Assembly (NCBI GenBank): GCA_000507305.1
Contig: DF239534.1
Location: 63,630 to 127,629 of the forward strand
Direction: 5' to 3'
Source of the DNA: Breviolum minutum Mf 1.05b.01
Taxonomy: Eukaryota; Sar; Dinophyceae; Suessiales; Symbiodiniaceae
DNA: 64,000 nucleotides
The stretch's first letter is position 1, and each line of letters opens with the position of its first letter. Both the position numbers and the translations under genes were made by a program. Of this stretch, positions 59,401-64,000 are shown piece after piece. The notes beneath the pieces were generated by a model, which saw only the letters and a program-made list of their open reading frames with translations, made no database searches and was not told the DNA's origin.

Positions 59401-60789
59401 CTCCATGTGGATCATATGTGTTTATAAACCGAGCAACTAGTGGCCGTAGCAAATGGCGGATTTGGATTGGCATCGATCCGTCAATACGTGCGGGAGGCAA
59501 ATGTGAAACTTAGCTGTAAATGCTATTTCATTTGTATATATTATATCAGGTCCAACTCACAAAAGAAAAAAACATATTTTTTTTCGGGCACCAGTGATCT
59601 AAGGATAACAACTCGCATGGTGATGCTCTGGTTCTTAGTGACGGTAAGGTACTGCTTCGTGGTCACAGAACAACCGGGGACCAGCTGCATGACGGATTTT
59701 CCCTACATCAAATACTTTGTAAAATGCCTCAAGAACATCCTTGGCCTACCTGATTGGATAGTGGTACGGTTGTCAGGTGCTTATTTTCACTTTGATGAGA
59801 AGTCACTATTTCAAGATACATGTAAATCCTGAATTTCAAGGGGAGATGATTCCAGCTGTTTGTGCATGCTAAGTAACATGGCGATCTATGGAGCGGGATC
59901 CCTGAAACCAACGCAACTATTTGGTACAATGCTGGAGCCTAAGACATGGAGTAAAACACTTCATTCGAATATATTCGGTATATTCAAGATTTTCGAGTCT
60001 ATGATTTTGGATTCCCATGGCAGGTTTGTGCCCTCCACCCAAAAAATCCTTCCGCTGCGCAAAGGCCATTCATGAGGAAGATGGTGCGAAAAACCTCACG
60101 GCACTTGCGTGCAAAACTTGCTGCCAAACAGAAGAGGACCAAAACGCCGATGGTGAAACATACGGTAAGCAAGTCAGGAAAAAAACAAGTGTGGGGTACT
60201 GAGACTGGTGACTAGCGCAATCAAAGTGATCAAAATCCCATATCAAATAATACTTGTTTCCTTTGGTGTTATGGAACCTAGGTCTGGTGCAGGTGGCTTG
60301 AAGAAGTCACAAGCATATCCACGACGATATGGAGTTAAACTTGCTGCCCAACACACTAAATTCCTAGTGTCTCGGATGAAATCAGATTCGATTGGTATGA
60401 TGACCTTTGATATAGATCGATCTATAGAAATTGAAACTTACTACAGTACTTTTGCAACATGTTGCAACGTTGGATTTGAGGCCAGATATGGTGATGGTAG
60501 GCTTTGGGTTCTTCGTTCTGCACTCGAACGATTTGATAGTGGGAATGTACACGATATCGATGGCTGCAAGACTTGGTGGCTAACATGTTGCTTACTATTC
60601 TTTTCAGAATTGAAACCCCCAAACACCTAGTGAAATTCTAAGCCCAATAAAACTTTGTTTGGTGAACGCCTGCATCAGGCGCCATACATGTGGCGTCACG
60701 CTGCACTTGGTGAGCTCAAAGCTTTTTTAGAAGAAGAGGCGAAATCAAATCGCTTTATTCCTCAATTTGCAGGTGGACTTGACCTGTAA
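53378..60789 (+). CDS. Gene A: many-exon mosaic gene ending in a C5-methyltransferase-like domain (5' end not found)
   Basis: At least 20 small exons can be chained on the plus strand, most with matching reading phase at their GT/GC-AG junctions. In order the product has an Arg/Lys-rich part (53378-54743), an acidic part (54907-55346), a Lys/Glu repeat part (55822-56487), short linkers, and a C-terminal domain (58944-60366) that keeps DLFSG, GPPCGS, TEQPG and QAYP blocks. It closes with a stop at 60789. The block order matches motifs I, IV and VI of C5-cytosine methyltransferases (established family knowledge). That this protein methylates anything is inference. I also recall similar unannotated multi-exon proteins from Symbiodiniaceae. 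No initiator ATG or promoter was recognised; the gene may start between 51.7 and 53.3 kb. Two coding indels (see 55822-56487 and 59333-59502) leave open whether it is intact. Several junctions remain unresolved (54743, 57654, 57786-58944, 59502, 59950). Confidence 0.7.
53570..53632 (+). CDS. Gene A exon with GC donor
   Basis: Acceptor gcctag, 21 residues with PPRFQFMNRLEEGDA. A stop follows within nine bases in this frame, and no GT donor fits. A GC donor at 53633 keeps phase 0 and joins to 53718. GC donors are common in dinoflagellate nuclear genes (established knowledge). Confidence 0.6.
53718..53816 (+). CDS. Gene A exon
   Basis: Acceptor ttggcccag, donor gtagtc, 99 nt, 33 residues in phase 0 containing ADFLLQFFATFASQLPS. 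Amphipathic helix-like composition. No family recognised for this piece alone. Confidence 0.65.
53869..53978 (+). CDS. Gene A exon
   Basis: Acceptor gattttccag, 110 nt, begins in phase 0 and gives TWASFHLGLNPHLR and VPVSDPYLRTRRS. The donor gtagaa at 53979 leaves phase 2, which the next exon completes as Glu. The canonical-looking gtgagt four bases earlier would put the next exon in a less basic frame, so I prefer the later donor. Confidence 0.6.
54104..54211 (+). CDS. Gene A exon, basic segment
   Basis: Acceptor catacccag, donor gtaatc. In the phase set by its neighbours it reads LGRRKKALFRKASS and ends with DSSIVLR across the next junction. Another frame is also open, so the frame rests on phase matching at both ends. 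Confidence 0.6.
54408..54491 (+). CDS. Gene A exon
   Basis: Acceptor gtttggag, donor gtatat, phase 2 at both ends. Reads KKIGEIKDIIRLRLKAWNR followed by a Cys-rich LSCRCC end. It continues the basic helical character of the previous exon. Confidence 0.55.
54624..54743 (+). CDS. Gene A exon, Arg-Ser-Gly rich linker
   Basis: Acceptor gtccaag, enters in phase 2, reads LTSRGRKVASRGRSASFRGS then TFDQVGW. An RG/RS-rich disordered linker. Its 3' junction is uncertain: the gt at 54744 gives phase 2, but the next exon needs phase 1, which a GA donor a few bases earlier would supply. Confidence 0.5.
54907..55346 (+). CDS. Gene A exon, acidic domain
   Basis: Acceptor cccaacag, 146 full codons. Starts with GGKESQKAKETK, then a long Glu/Asp-rich stretch, then a more ordered part with AGWVHPNQLQTLEFQLHD and ESFWRVNDVQETLDRIKES, and ends with TKGTFQ. 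It leaves in phase 0 with either a GT donor at 55347 or a GA donor at 55338. No catalytic motif seen; the WVHPNQL...FWRV part is the best piece for a profile search. Confidence 0.7.
55499..55594 (+). CDS. Gene A exon, acidic linker
   Basis: Acceptor cttgttccag, phase 0, reads PLTRKEPLHDEKVEAEALQ. The donor could be gtagcg at 55595, or a later GC donor at 55609 after VADLME, before the stop at 55621. Both keep phase 0. Confidence 0.6.
55822..56487 (+). CDS. Gene A exon, Lys/Glu-rich repeat region with two indels
   Basis: Begins after ccaag in phase 0 with QDQQKKRKALREEIEEAE, continues with GKGKGKGKRPRK and ends before donor gtacat with KKKPAKMSPRKLKKKTER. Between 56126 and 56425 it is a tandem array of a 45-bp unit coding for VKEAKEVKDTKKAKE. 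A missing A near 56140 and an extra A near 56325, both in A runs, break the frame and then change it again. The start and end of the exon therefore lie in different frames. Homopolymer indels could be assembly errors or real decay. The charge pattern suggests a disordered nuclear or nucleic-acid-binding segment (inference). Confidence 0.65.
56126..56425 (+). repeat. 45-bp coding minisatellite
   Basis: About five to six copies of a purine-only unit made of an 18-nt part (gtgaaggaagcgaaagaa) and a 27-nt part containing gtgaaggacacaaag. It lies inside a gene A exon and codes Lys/Glu/Ala repeats. The complementary strand is a pyrimidine tract that produces long spurious reading frames. Confidence 0.85.
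56648..56733 (+). CDS. Gene A exon
   Basis: Acceptor cgatcag, phase 0, reads GKKDFLQVLKSDRMCKELAS. The GT donor at 56734 leaves phase 2, which joins in phase to 57577 across an 840-bp intron. That intron holds a minisatellite and a family D element. Confidence 0.6.
56750..56885 (+). repeat. Intronic minisatellite (actgcgaagggactact)
   Basis: Head-to-tail copies of units of about 16-24 nt sharing aagggactacta, with spacing that varies by the insertion of tatactgcg. The last two copies carry tgtcaagggacta instead. It sits in the intron after the exon ending at 56733. Confidence 0.8.
57271..57400. mobile_element. Family D-like element inside a gene A intron
   Basis: Outer ctatggttgatggaaaagaa and tttctctttcaacagta, with a strong inner inverted repeat (gccactcctgggtgtacgaa / tttcgtacacaggagtgctg). 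Confidence 0.6.
57577..57654 (+). CDS. Gene A exon
   Basis: Acceptor gttgag, enters in phase 2, reads FDRASFYIAPVNEKRLTLVN then KRNGT. Ends at gtttca, or a few codons later at gtggct (57661) in phase 0. The second choice fits better with the next candidate exon. Confidence 0.55.
57744..57786 (+). CDS. Gene A exon candidate
   Basis: After tctagag the frame reads FTQANAQRGVSVGW and meets a canonical gtaagc donor at 57787. A longer version reads on to a GC donor at 57804. A second frame over 57757-57975 is open for 72 codons (LLDGVSMGELQRRM), so which frame codes is not settled. Confidence 0.4.
58144..58330 (+). CDS. Gene A exon candidate
   Basis: A strong acceptor (tttttatttcag) is followed by an open frame with ESSLGVPNHASTTLLLVLS. 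An overlapping frame reads GHRVELEAPPGKRSARGG and meets gtgggt. One of these is probably coding because the base composition rises to that of the confirmed exons. I cannot choose between the frames. Confidence 0.35.
58944..59036 (+). CDS. Gene A exon with methyltransferase motif I-like DLFSG
   Basis: Acceptor gtggcccag, donor gttaaa, 31 residues in phase 0. Reads TSVVDLFSGKQSVASGFRAA. The DLFSG-x(7)-GF pattern is like motif I of C5-cytosine methyltransferases, the AdoMet-binding loop (family knowledge). The usual second glycine of the GxG is replaced. Confidence 0.75.
59175..59239 (+). CDS. Gene A exon, between motifs I and IV
   Basis: Acceptor attggag, phase 0, reads LRSAFDKEMGPSGDITT. It corresponds to the segment after motif I, with an acidic residue (FDKE) at the place where AdoMet-binding enzymes often have one. 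The donor gttgga at 59240 leaves phase 2, which the next exon completes as Val. Confidence 0.65.
59333..59502 (+). CDS. Gene A exon with catalytic-motif-like GPPCGS; one-base frame break
   Basis: Acceptor ctctgag, phase 2. Reads QGYLRAILLCLKLKEG then LLSCGPPCGSYVFINRATSG. GPPCGS resembles motif IV of C5-methyltransferases, whose cysteine is the nucleophile (family knowledge). After SGRS the frame reads 20 more codons to a stop. The expected continuation (FGLASIRQYVREAN) lies one frame over from about 59457. That indicates a one-base deletion, a sequencing error or an unusual short intron. The 3' junction needs a GT at 59503 or a GA at 59505; the second keeps phase. Confidence 0.7.
59604..59768 (+). 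CDS. Gene A exon with motif VI-like TEQPG
   Basis: Acceptor gatctaag, phase 2, donor gttgtc, phase 2. Reads ITTRMVMLWFLVTVRYCFVV then TEQPGTS and FPYIKYFVK. The Glu-containing TEQPG is placed like the ENV motif VI of C5-methyltransferases. An internal gtaagg at 59645 looks like a donor but the conserved text runs through it. Confidence 0.7.
59874..59950 (+). CDS. Gene A exon
   Basis: Acceptor catgctaag, enters in phase 2 as required, reads NMAIYGAGSLKPTQLFGTM. The donor is uncertain: gtaaaa at 59951 leaves phase 1, while the next exon needs phase 0, which a GA donor after GTML would give. Confidence 0.6.
60024..60195 (+). CDS. Gene A exon, basic segment
   Basis: Acceptor catggcag, phase 0, donor gtactg in phase 1. 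Reads NPSAAQRPFMRKMVRKTSRH and LRAKLAAKQKRTKTPMVKHT, ending GKKQVW. Strongly basic. A second frame (HEEDGAKNLTALACKTCC) is open too, but only the basic frame joins in phase to the QAYP exon. A shorter version could end at gtaagc (60165). Confidence 0.65.
60293..60366 (+). CDS. Gene A exon with QAYP block
   Basis: Acceptor ggtgcag, phase 1, donor gtgtct, phase 0. Reads GLKKSQAYPRRYGVKLAAQH. I recall QAYP-x(2)-FG-like blocks near the C-terminus of dinoflagellate proteins with the same DLFxG...PPC order; this is memory, not a search. Confidence 0.65.
60679..60789 (+). CDS. Gene A terminal exon
   Basis: Acceptor cctgcatcag, enters in phase 0 as required, 36 residues and a TAA. Reads YMWRHAALGELKAFLEEEAK and ends AGGLDL. 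The helix-rich acidic tail is a plausible C-terminus. No polyadenylation signal of animal type is visible downstream. Confidence 0.6.
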   Translation, partial: APYMWRHAALGELKAFLEEEAKSNRFIPQFAGGLDL

Positions 60790-61338
60790 ATTTGAAATTC
60801 CCTGGGAGCCCAAAAAGGTTTTATAATCTAATTTGATTTATAACCTGTATTAATTGAAGCTGTTTCGGAACCAACAAAACTCCCACTGCTTTTACGGATG
60901 CACCTTTCGTAATTGGATGAGATTTGGGATTATCACAAGCTTTCAGGGTCAGGTTCCAACAAAAATCTCTAAACAGGGTGTACATGTTTCAAAATATTAA
61001 ATAACGATATCTGAAATCGTAGTTGGTTAAGATTTTAGTGGGACAAACACCCTGAAAGCCGTGATGGTTGTGAAATCTTGGTTTGAAAAAAAAATCAGGA
61101 AATGAAAAAAAACACAGCGTGAATGAAGCGTGAATCAGCGTGAAAAAACCGTGAAAGGACATTTTTTAGAGTGAAAGGCCTTTTTTAAGCGTGAAAGACG
61201 ATTTCCAAAAAAAACACCATTTTTGATGTCTTGCCGCTGAAAAATCATTTGGAGATAGTTGGAACATTTATACGAAGCTCATACGTAAAGTATCCGTAAA
61301 TAATCCGTAAACACGTATTATCTGGAAATGACCGTGAA

Positions 61339-61560
61339 ATGGTGTTTCCCGAAGACACTGCGGATCGATCCCCTTTTGTTTTGGGAATGGTGTCAGCTGC
61401 TGTAAGCAGCGCTTTAGAAAAAGCTGCAAAAAGAGCAGCCAGAATTGCTGAAAGTGATGGGACAACAGGTGATGGGTTAACTCCAGAATCTAGCTTCCCT
61501 GATGCTTCCCAATCTGCTGCTTTGGAGAAAGCGAAAGCCAAATCCAGGCCAGCCATCTTT
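61339..61560 (+). CDS. Gene B first exon with ATG
   Basis: ATG at 61339, 74 codons, donor gtgtgg in phase 0. Starts MVFPEDTADRSPFVLG, then a helical ALEKAAKRAARIAES and a second ALEKAKAKSR. No signal peptide. The hydrophobic IFVWLIGMFAFSLL that follows in frame is intron sequence if the donor is right; otherwise it would be a membrane segment. The start is chosen as the only in-frame Met before the first repeat. Confidence 0.55.
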
Positions 61561-64000
61561 GTGTGGTTGATTGGGATGTTTGCCTTTTCCCTTTTGTCAA
61601 GTTTAAACTTCAATGTTTATAATCTTTTTTCACCCCATACCATAGCTCCACTACCAAGATCAAACCTGCTGGGGCCCAGCACATAAATGCCAGGAATGCC
61701 AATCAGAATCCTGCTTCTGACAAAAGTTTGGAAGCCCAGCTTTCGAAGATAAAATCACGCCAAGGCATCATTTGCGGGTGGGAACAAATGCATACATGTT
61801 ACATGCATGCATGCATGTATCACAAAGACAATAGCACATAGCCTGGAATGTAGGGGAGCTCTTATCTTGAGCCATCTACTACTTCAATATTCCGATGGAT
61901 GTTAATTCAACAAGATAGCCCCAAAAAAAGCATTGAAAATAATAGTACAATGAATTCATTGGCCATCTATAAATCCAAATCATTTGGCCATGCCCTTTTG
62001 CAGGCAAAACAGGTGGTGATGGTGCAAAGCGAGGTGGTGACAAGGGTACAAAGGGTGGTCGTGGTGCTCCCAGTGAAATTACTCCACCACCAAGGGGTGA
62101 TGCACCTACTGAGAAATCTTCAGCTCCAAAGGTAGCTCGTAGGTCTAAATCACCTGGTACTCGTACACTCCATTACAGCCCTGGAGATGAAAAGAAGACT
62201 AAGAACCCTCCCAAAGTGAAGCTTACTGCAGTGAAGGCGAAGGCGAAATCCGCACCCCCTCCAAAACCAAAGTCAAAAGCTAAAGCACCAGCTAAGCCAG
62301 TGAAAGTGGAGACTCCCGTTAGTGGTGATCCCAAAGATGTCAAGGCTGCTTTGGCTAGGAAAACAACGGCTGAGATTGATGATGCTGCCAGTCCTTCAAG
62401 CTCCAGTGAGGATGCTCAGGCTGAACCTGAGGATCGCGAGATGACAGAGGCAGAGTTGGTGGCAAAGAAGGCGGCTCACGCTCGCTATATGAGATTTAGC
62501 CGTAGTCTGAAATCCAAGAGTTTCTTGGTCACTACAATTTCTAATTTCAAAACTCTGGTGATGGGGTTGGTGTTGGGGCCTGGTAGTTGTGACCGAAAAT
62601 CCCCAAAAACAAGTCTACAATTGGGTGTTTTTTTTGGAAATAATATATATTAACTAATATTTCATGTTTGTCCTGGTGGCCCAGGTTCACCAAAGGAAAT
62701 TCGGAAAGCTGGTGAAAATGCAAAGCGATGTTGCTTGGTGAATGGGGGATACCAGGTTCAGTTTGGACTTCCATGAGGGTCTCTTTCACAAAATAGCCCA
62801 CTTATTCTGTTCATGTCTTTTCTGTACTGTTGCAAATGCACACCATATATTATAAGGGATATGGCTGGCCCTTTTCATTGTGTTCCTTCCTCGAAAAAAA
62901 TGTTACCATTAACAATCGTCTTCTGAATTGAAGTTGTTTGCTAGGCTCTGAGAAGCTCGCAGTCCTCTATGAACAGTGGGTCAGTTGTGAGGGTTTTTGG
63001 AAACAATCCAGCCTCTACAAGGAGTTGAAGGTCAAAACCCACCACCGCCGCTTGGGAAGGAGGGTTTGGATGACATTTGCTGAGATATCCAAAAAGTATT
63101 CATCCGATCGGGTGGCTACTCGCATAGTGGAAGCTAAGCGAAACGATCCTGCAATAGCCAAATCCCAAATTCGGGATCATCCCGATTGTCCCGGAGATGC
63201 TGATTCTAGCCTGAACTTTAATCTTTTTTTATTTTGACAATGTCAAAATTATCATGATCGATCAACCTGTTAACATGTACAACTGCACGTTTATTTTAAG
63301 ATGCAATGTACTTCTATTGTACATGAGTGAATATCCCCAAGTTGGTACTGCACCTGAGGAGCTCCAGCAGTTTCTGATTTGGGACGTGGAGGCACAGGAG
63401 GATGAAGAGGATACTTGCGTGTCAACCATCTTCTCAGCTACTGACAATGATTCCCCAAAGAAGAAGAAGAAGGAAAAGGCCAAGGGGAAGAAGTCTAAGA
63501 AGCGTAAGGCATCGTCCAGTGATTCAAGTACCAAATCCTCTGATACTTCTGATGATGATGGTGATTCTTCTACAAGCAGCGAGGAGCTTTGGGGTGAACC
63601 AACATATACAACAACATACATTCATGATGATTTTGAATCTACCGTTTCTTTCATCCCACCTGACCCTTTTTGTATCCATTTCCTGCCCTCCTGAATGAAC
63701 TACTGAACTACTAAATATTTCCACCCTTAGGAGAAAAAAACAAAGAAGAAGAAGAAGAAGACCACAAACAAAAAGAAAGCGAAGGGGAAAAAGGGAAAGA
63801 AGTCCAGCTCGTCCGAATCGACACCAGTGAAGGGAAAGAAGGGAAAGAAGGAGAAAAAGGATAAAGATAAGGAGAAAAAGGAAGAGACACCAGAAGAGAA
63901 AGCCAAGCGTGAGGCCAAAGAATTGGAAGCACAAGCAAAGGAAGAGAAGAAAAAACGCATTGCAGCGTCCAACAAGGCATCCCTGAGCTGTTTTTTGTAG
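61339..64000 (+). CDS. Gene B: mosaic Lys-rich gene of the same type, cut by the window edge
   Basis: Seven plus-strand exons: 61339-61560, 61659-61764, 62004-62519, 62685-~62790, 62945-63208, 63342-~63587 and 63731-63976 or beyond. The first starts with an ATG 550 bp after the stop of gene A. The product has an Ala/Glu-rich N-terminus, a Gly/Lys/Pro-rich linker, a conserved module (AHARYMRF; LYEQWVSCEGFW), a segment with FLIWDVEAQEDEEDT, then poly-Lys/Ser. I recall this exact module order from unannotated Symbiodiniaceae proteins in which a DLFxG...PPC domain follows further downstream, as in gene A. The downstream part should therefore lie beyond 64000 (inference). One apparent frame break near 62722. 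Function unknown. Confidence 0.7.
61659..61764 (+). CDS. Gene B exon with GC donor
   Basis: Acceptor ctaccaag, phase 0, reads KPAGAQHINARNANQNPAS then AQLSKIKSRQ. It leaves in phase 1 through a GC donor (gcatca) at 61765, and the next exon completes a glycine. No GT donor gives the right phase. Confidence 0.6.
62004..62519 (+). CDS. Gene B exon, disordered linker and AHARYMRF block
   Basis: Acceptor ttttgcag, phase 1, 171 codons. Begins GKTGGDGAKRGGDKGTKGG, continues with Pro/Lys/Ala-rich text (SAPPPKPKSKAKAPAK) and an acidic Ser cluster, and ends with ELVAKKAAHARYMRFSRSLK. The last block is the conserved part. The linker has the composition of a chromatin-associated tail (inference). Donor gtttct at 62520, phase 1. 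Confidence 0.7.
62685..62790 (+). CDS. Gene B exon with probable frame break
   Basis: Acceptor ggtggcccag, phase 1, reads SPKEIRKAGENAK. Beyond that the same frame gives unlikely text, while the next frame gives AMLLGEWGIPGSVWTSMR followed by a gtctct donor. One extra base near 62722 would join the two. So this is either a one-base deletion or a sequence error. Confidence 0.5.
62945..63208 (+). CDS. Gene B exon, LYEQW module
   Basis: Acceptor tttgctag, phase 1. Reads SEKLAVLYEQWVSCEGFW, then RRLGRRVWMTFAEISKKYSS and AKSQIRDHPDCPG. Aromatic and basic residues alternate, so it is probably a folded helical domain. The 3' end is uncertain: a GC donor at 63209 or a GA donor at 63194 both leave phase 1. 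Confidence 0.7.
63342..63587 (+). CDS. Gene B exon, acidic/Lys/Ser-rich
   Basis: Acceptor atccccaag, phase 1. Reads EELQQFLIWDVEAQEDEEDT, then KKKKKEKAKGKKSKKRK and a Ser/Asp tract. The best end is a GA donor after the Glu codon at 63585-63587. There exon and intron share AG-GAG with the acceptor side at 63730, and phase 0 is kept. Confidence 0.6.
63731..63976 (+). CDS. Gene B exon, poly-Lys segment running to the window edge
   Basis: Acceptor ccacccttag, phase 0, reads KKTKKKKKKTTNKKKAKGKK, then KKDKDKEKKEETPEEKAKRE and KELEAQAKEEKKKRIAASNK. A GC donor is possible at 63977. Reading on gives a stop as the last three bases of the window. Whether the exon ends here cannot be decided without the next sequence. 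Confidence 0.6.

Noticed and set aside
59645..59650. gtaagg as a splice donor in the TEQPG exon
   Set aside because: Reading through it gives the expected VRYCFVVTEQPG text; splicing there would remove the motif.
61245..61613. 122-codon minus-strand ORF
   Set aside because: Antisense to the first exon of gene B, whose frame continues in phase into further exons.
63262..63980. Long minus-strand ORFs rich in Phe, Ser and Leu
   Set aside because: Shadow of the poly-Lys and acidic exons of gene B.
1..64000. tRNA, rRNA, spliceosomal RNA genes and animal-type promoters or poly(A) signals
   Set aside because: None recognised by eye; dinoflagellate promoters lack TATA boxes, so no promoter was called.

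Overview
The window is nuclear DNA from a eukaryote, most likely a dinoflagellate of the Suessiales/Symbiodiniaceae type. This is inferred from gene structure and from recalled protein families, not from a database search. Genes are cut into many small exons (about 55-250 nt) with introns of about 100-300 nt. Reading phase carries from exon to exon, several junctions only work with GC (or possibly GA) donors, and the best-preserved proteins (C5-methyltransferase-like and Lys-rich modules, a VPxG-repeat protein) resemble families I associate with dinoflagellate genomes. There is no operon structure, tRNA, rRNA or CRISPR array that I can see.

Layout. 1-24 kb is AT-leaning and gene-poor: a few exon-like islands (mostly minus strand) sit in a sea of roughly 100-bp inverted-repeat elements. 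I sorted these by their shared ends into four families, A to D, and copies of at least one of them continue to the right end. 24.24-28.41 kb is one 4.1-kb foldback structure: two long arms of degenerate ~30-bp repeats in opposite orientation around a core of three other tandem arrays, with outer ends that look like family B. 28.5-35.4 kb holds an acidic ORF beside the foldback and scattered small exons on both strands. 36.1-41.3 kb carries minus-strand genes: a three-exon set (36171-36855), an orphan last exon (38340-38590) and an apparently complete two-exon gene (40357-41286) for a 272-residue protein with three VPxG-type repeats. 41.3-53 kb is again mostly repeats with a few candidate exons.

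53.4-64 kb is the coding heart, all on the plus strand. Gene A (53378-60789, 5' end not found) is built from at least 20 exons. It runs from an Arg/Lys-rich region through acidic and Lys-rich low-complexity modules to a C-terminal domain that keeps the order of C5-cytosine-methyltransferase motifs I (DLFSG), IV (GPPCGS) and VI (TEQPG), each on a separate exon, and then a QAYP block. Gene B (61339 to beyond 64000) starts 550 bp later with an ATG and continues with a Gly/Lys/Pro-rich linker, a conserved module around AHARYMRF and LYEQW, an acidic segment and a poly-Lys segment. It is cut by the window edge. The two look like head-to-tail members of one mosaic gene type. At least three apparent one-base indels occur inside coding parts (56140-56330, about 59457, about 62722), so either the genes are decaying or the assembly has small errors; one N is present at 12221.
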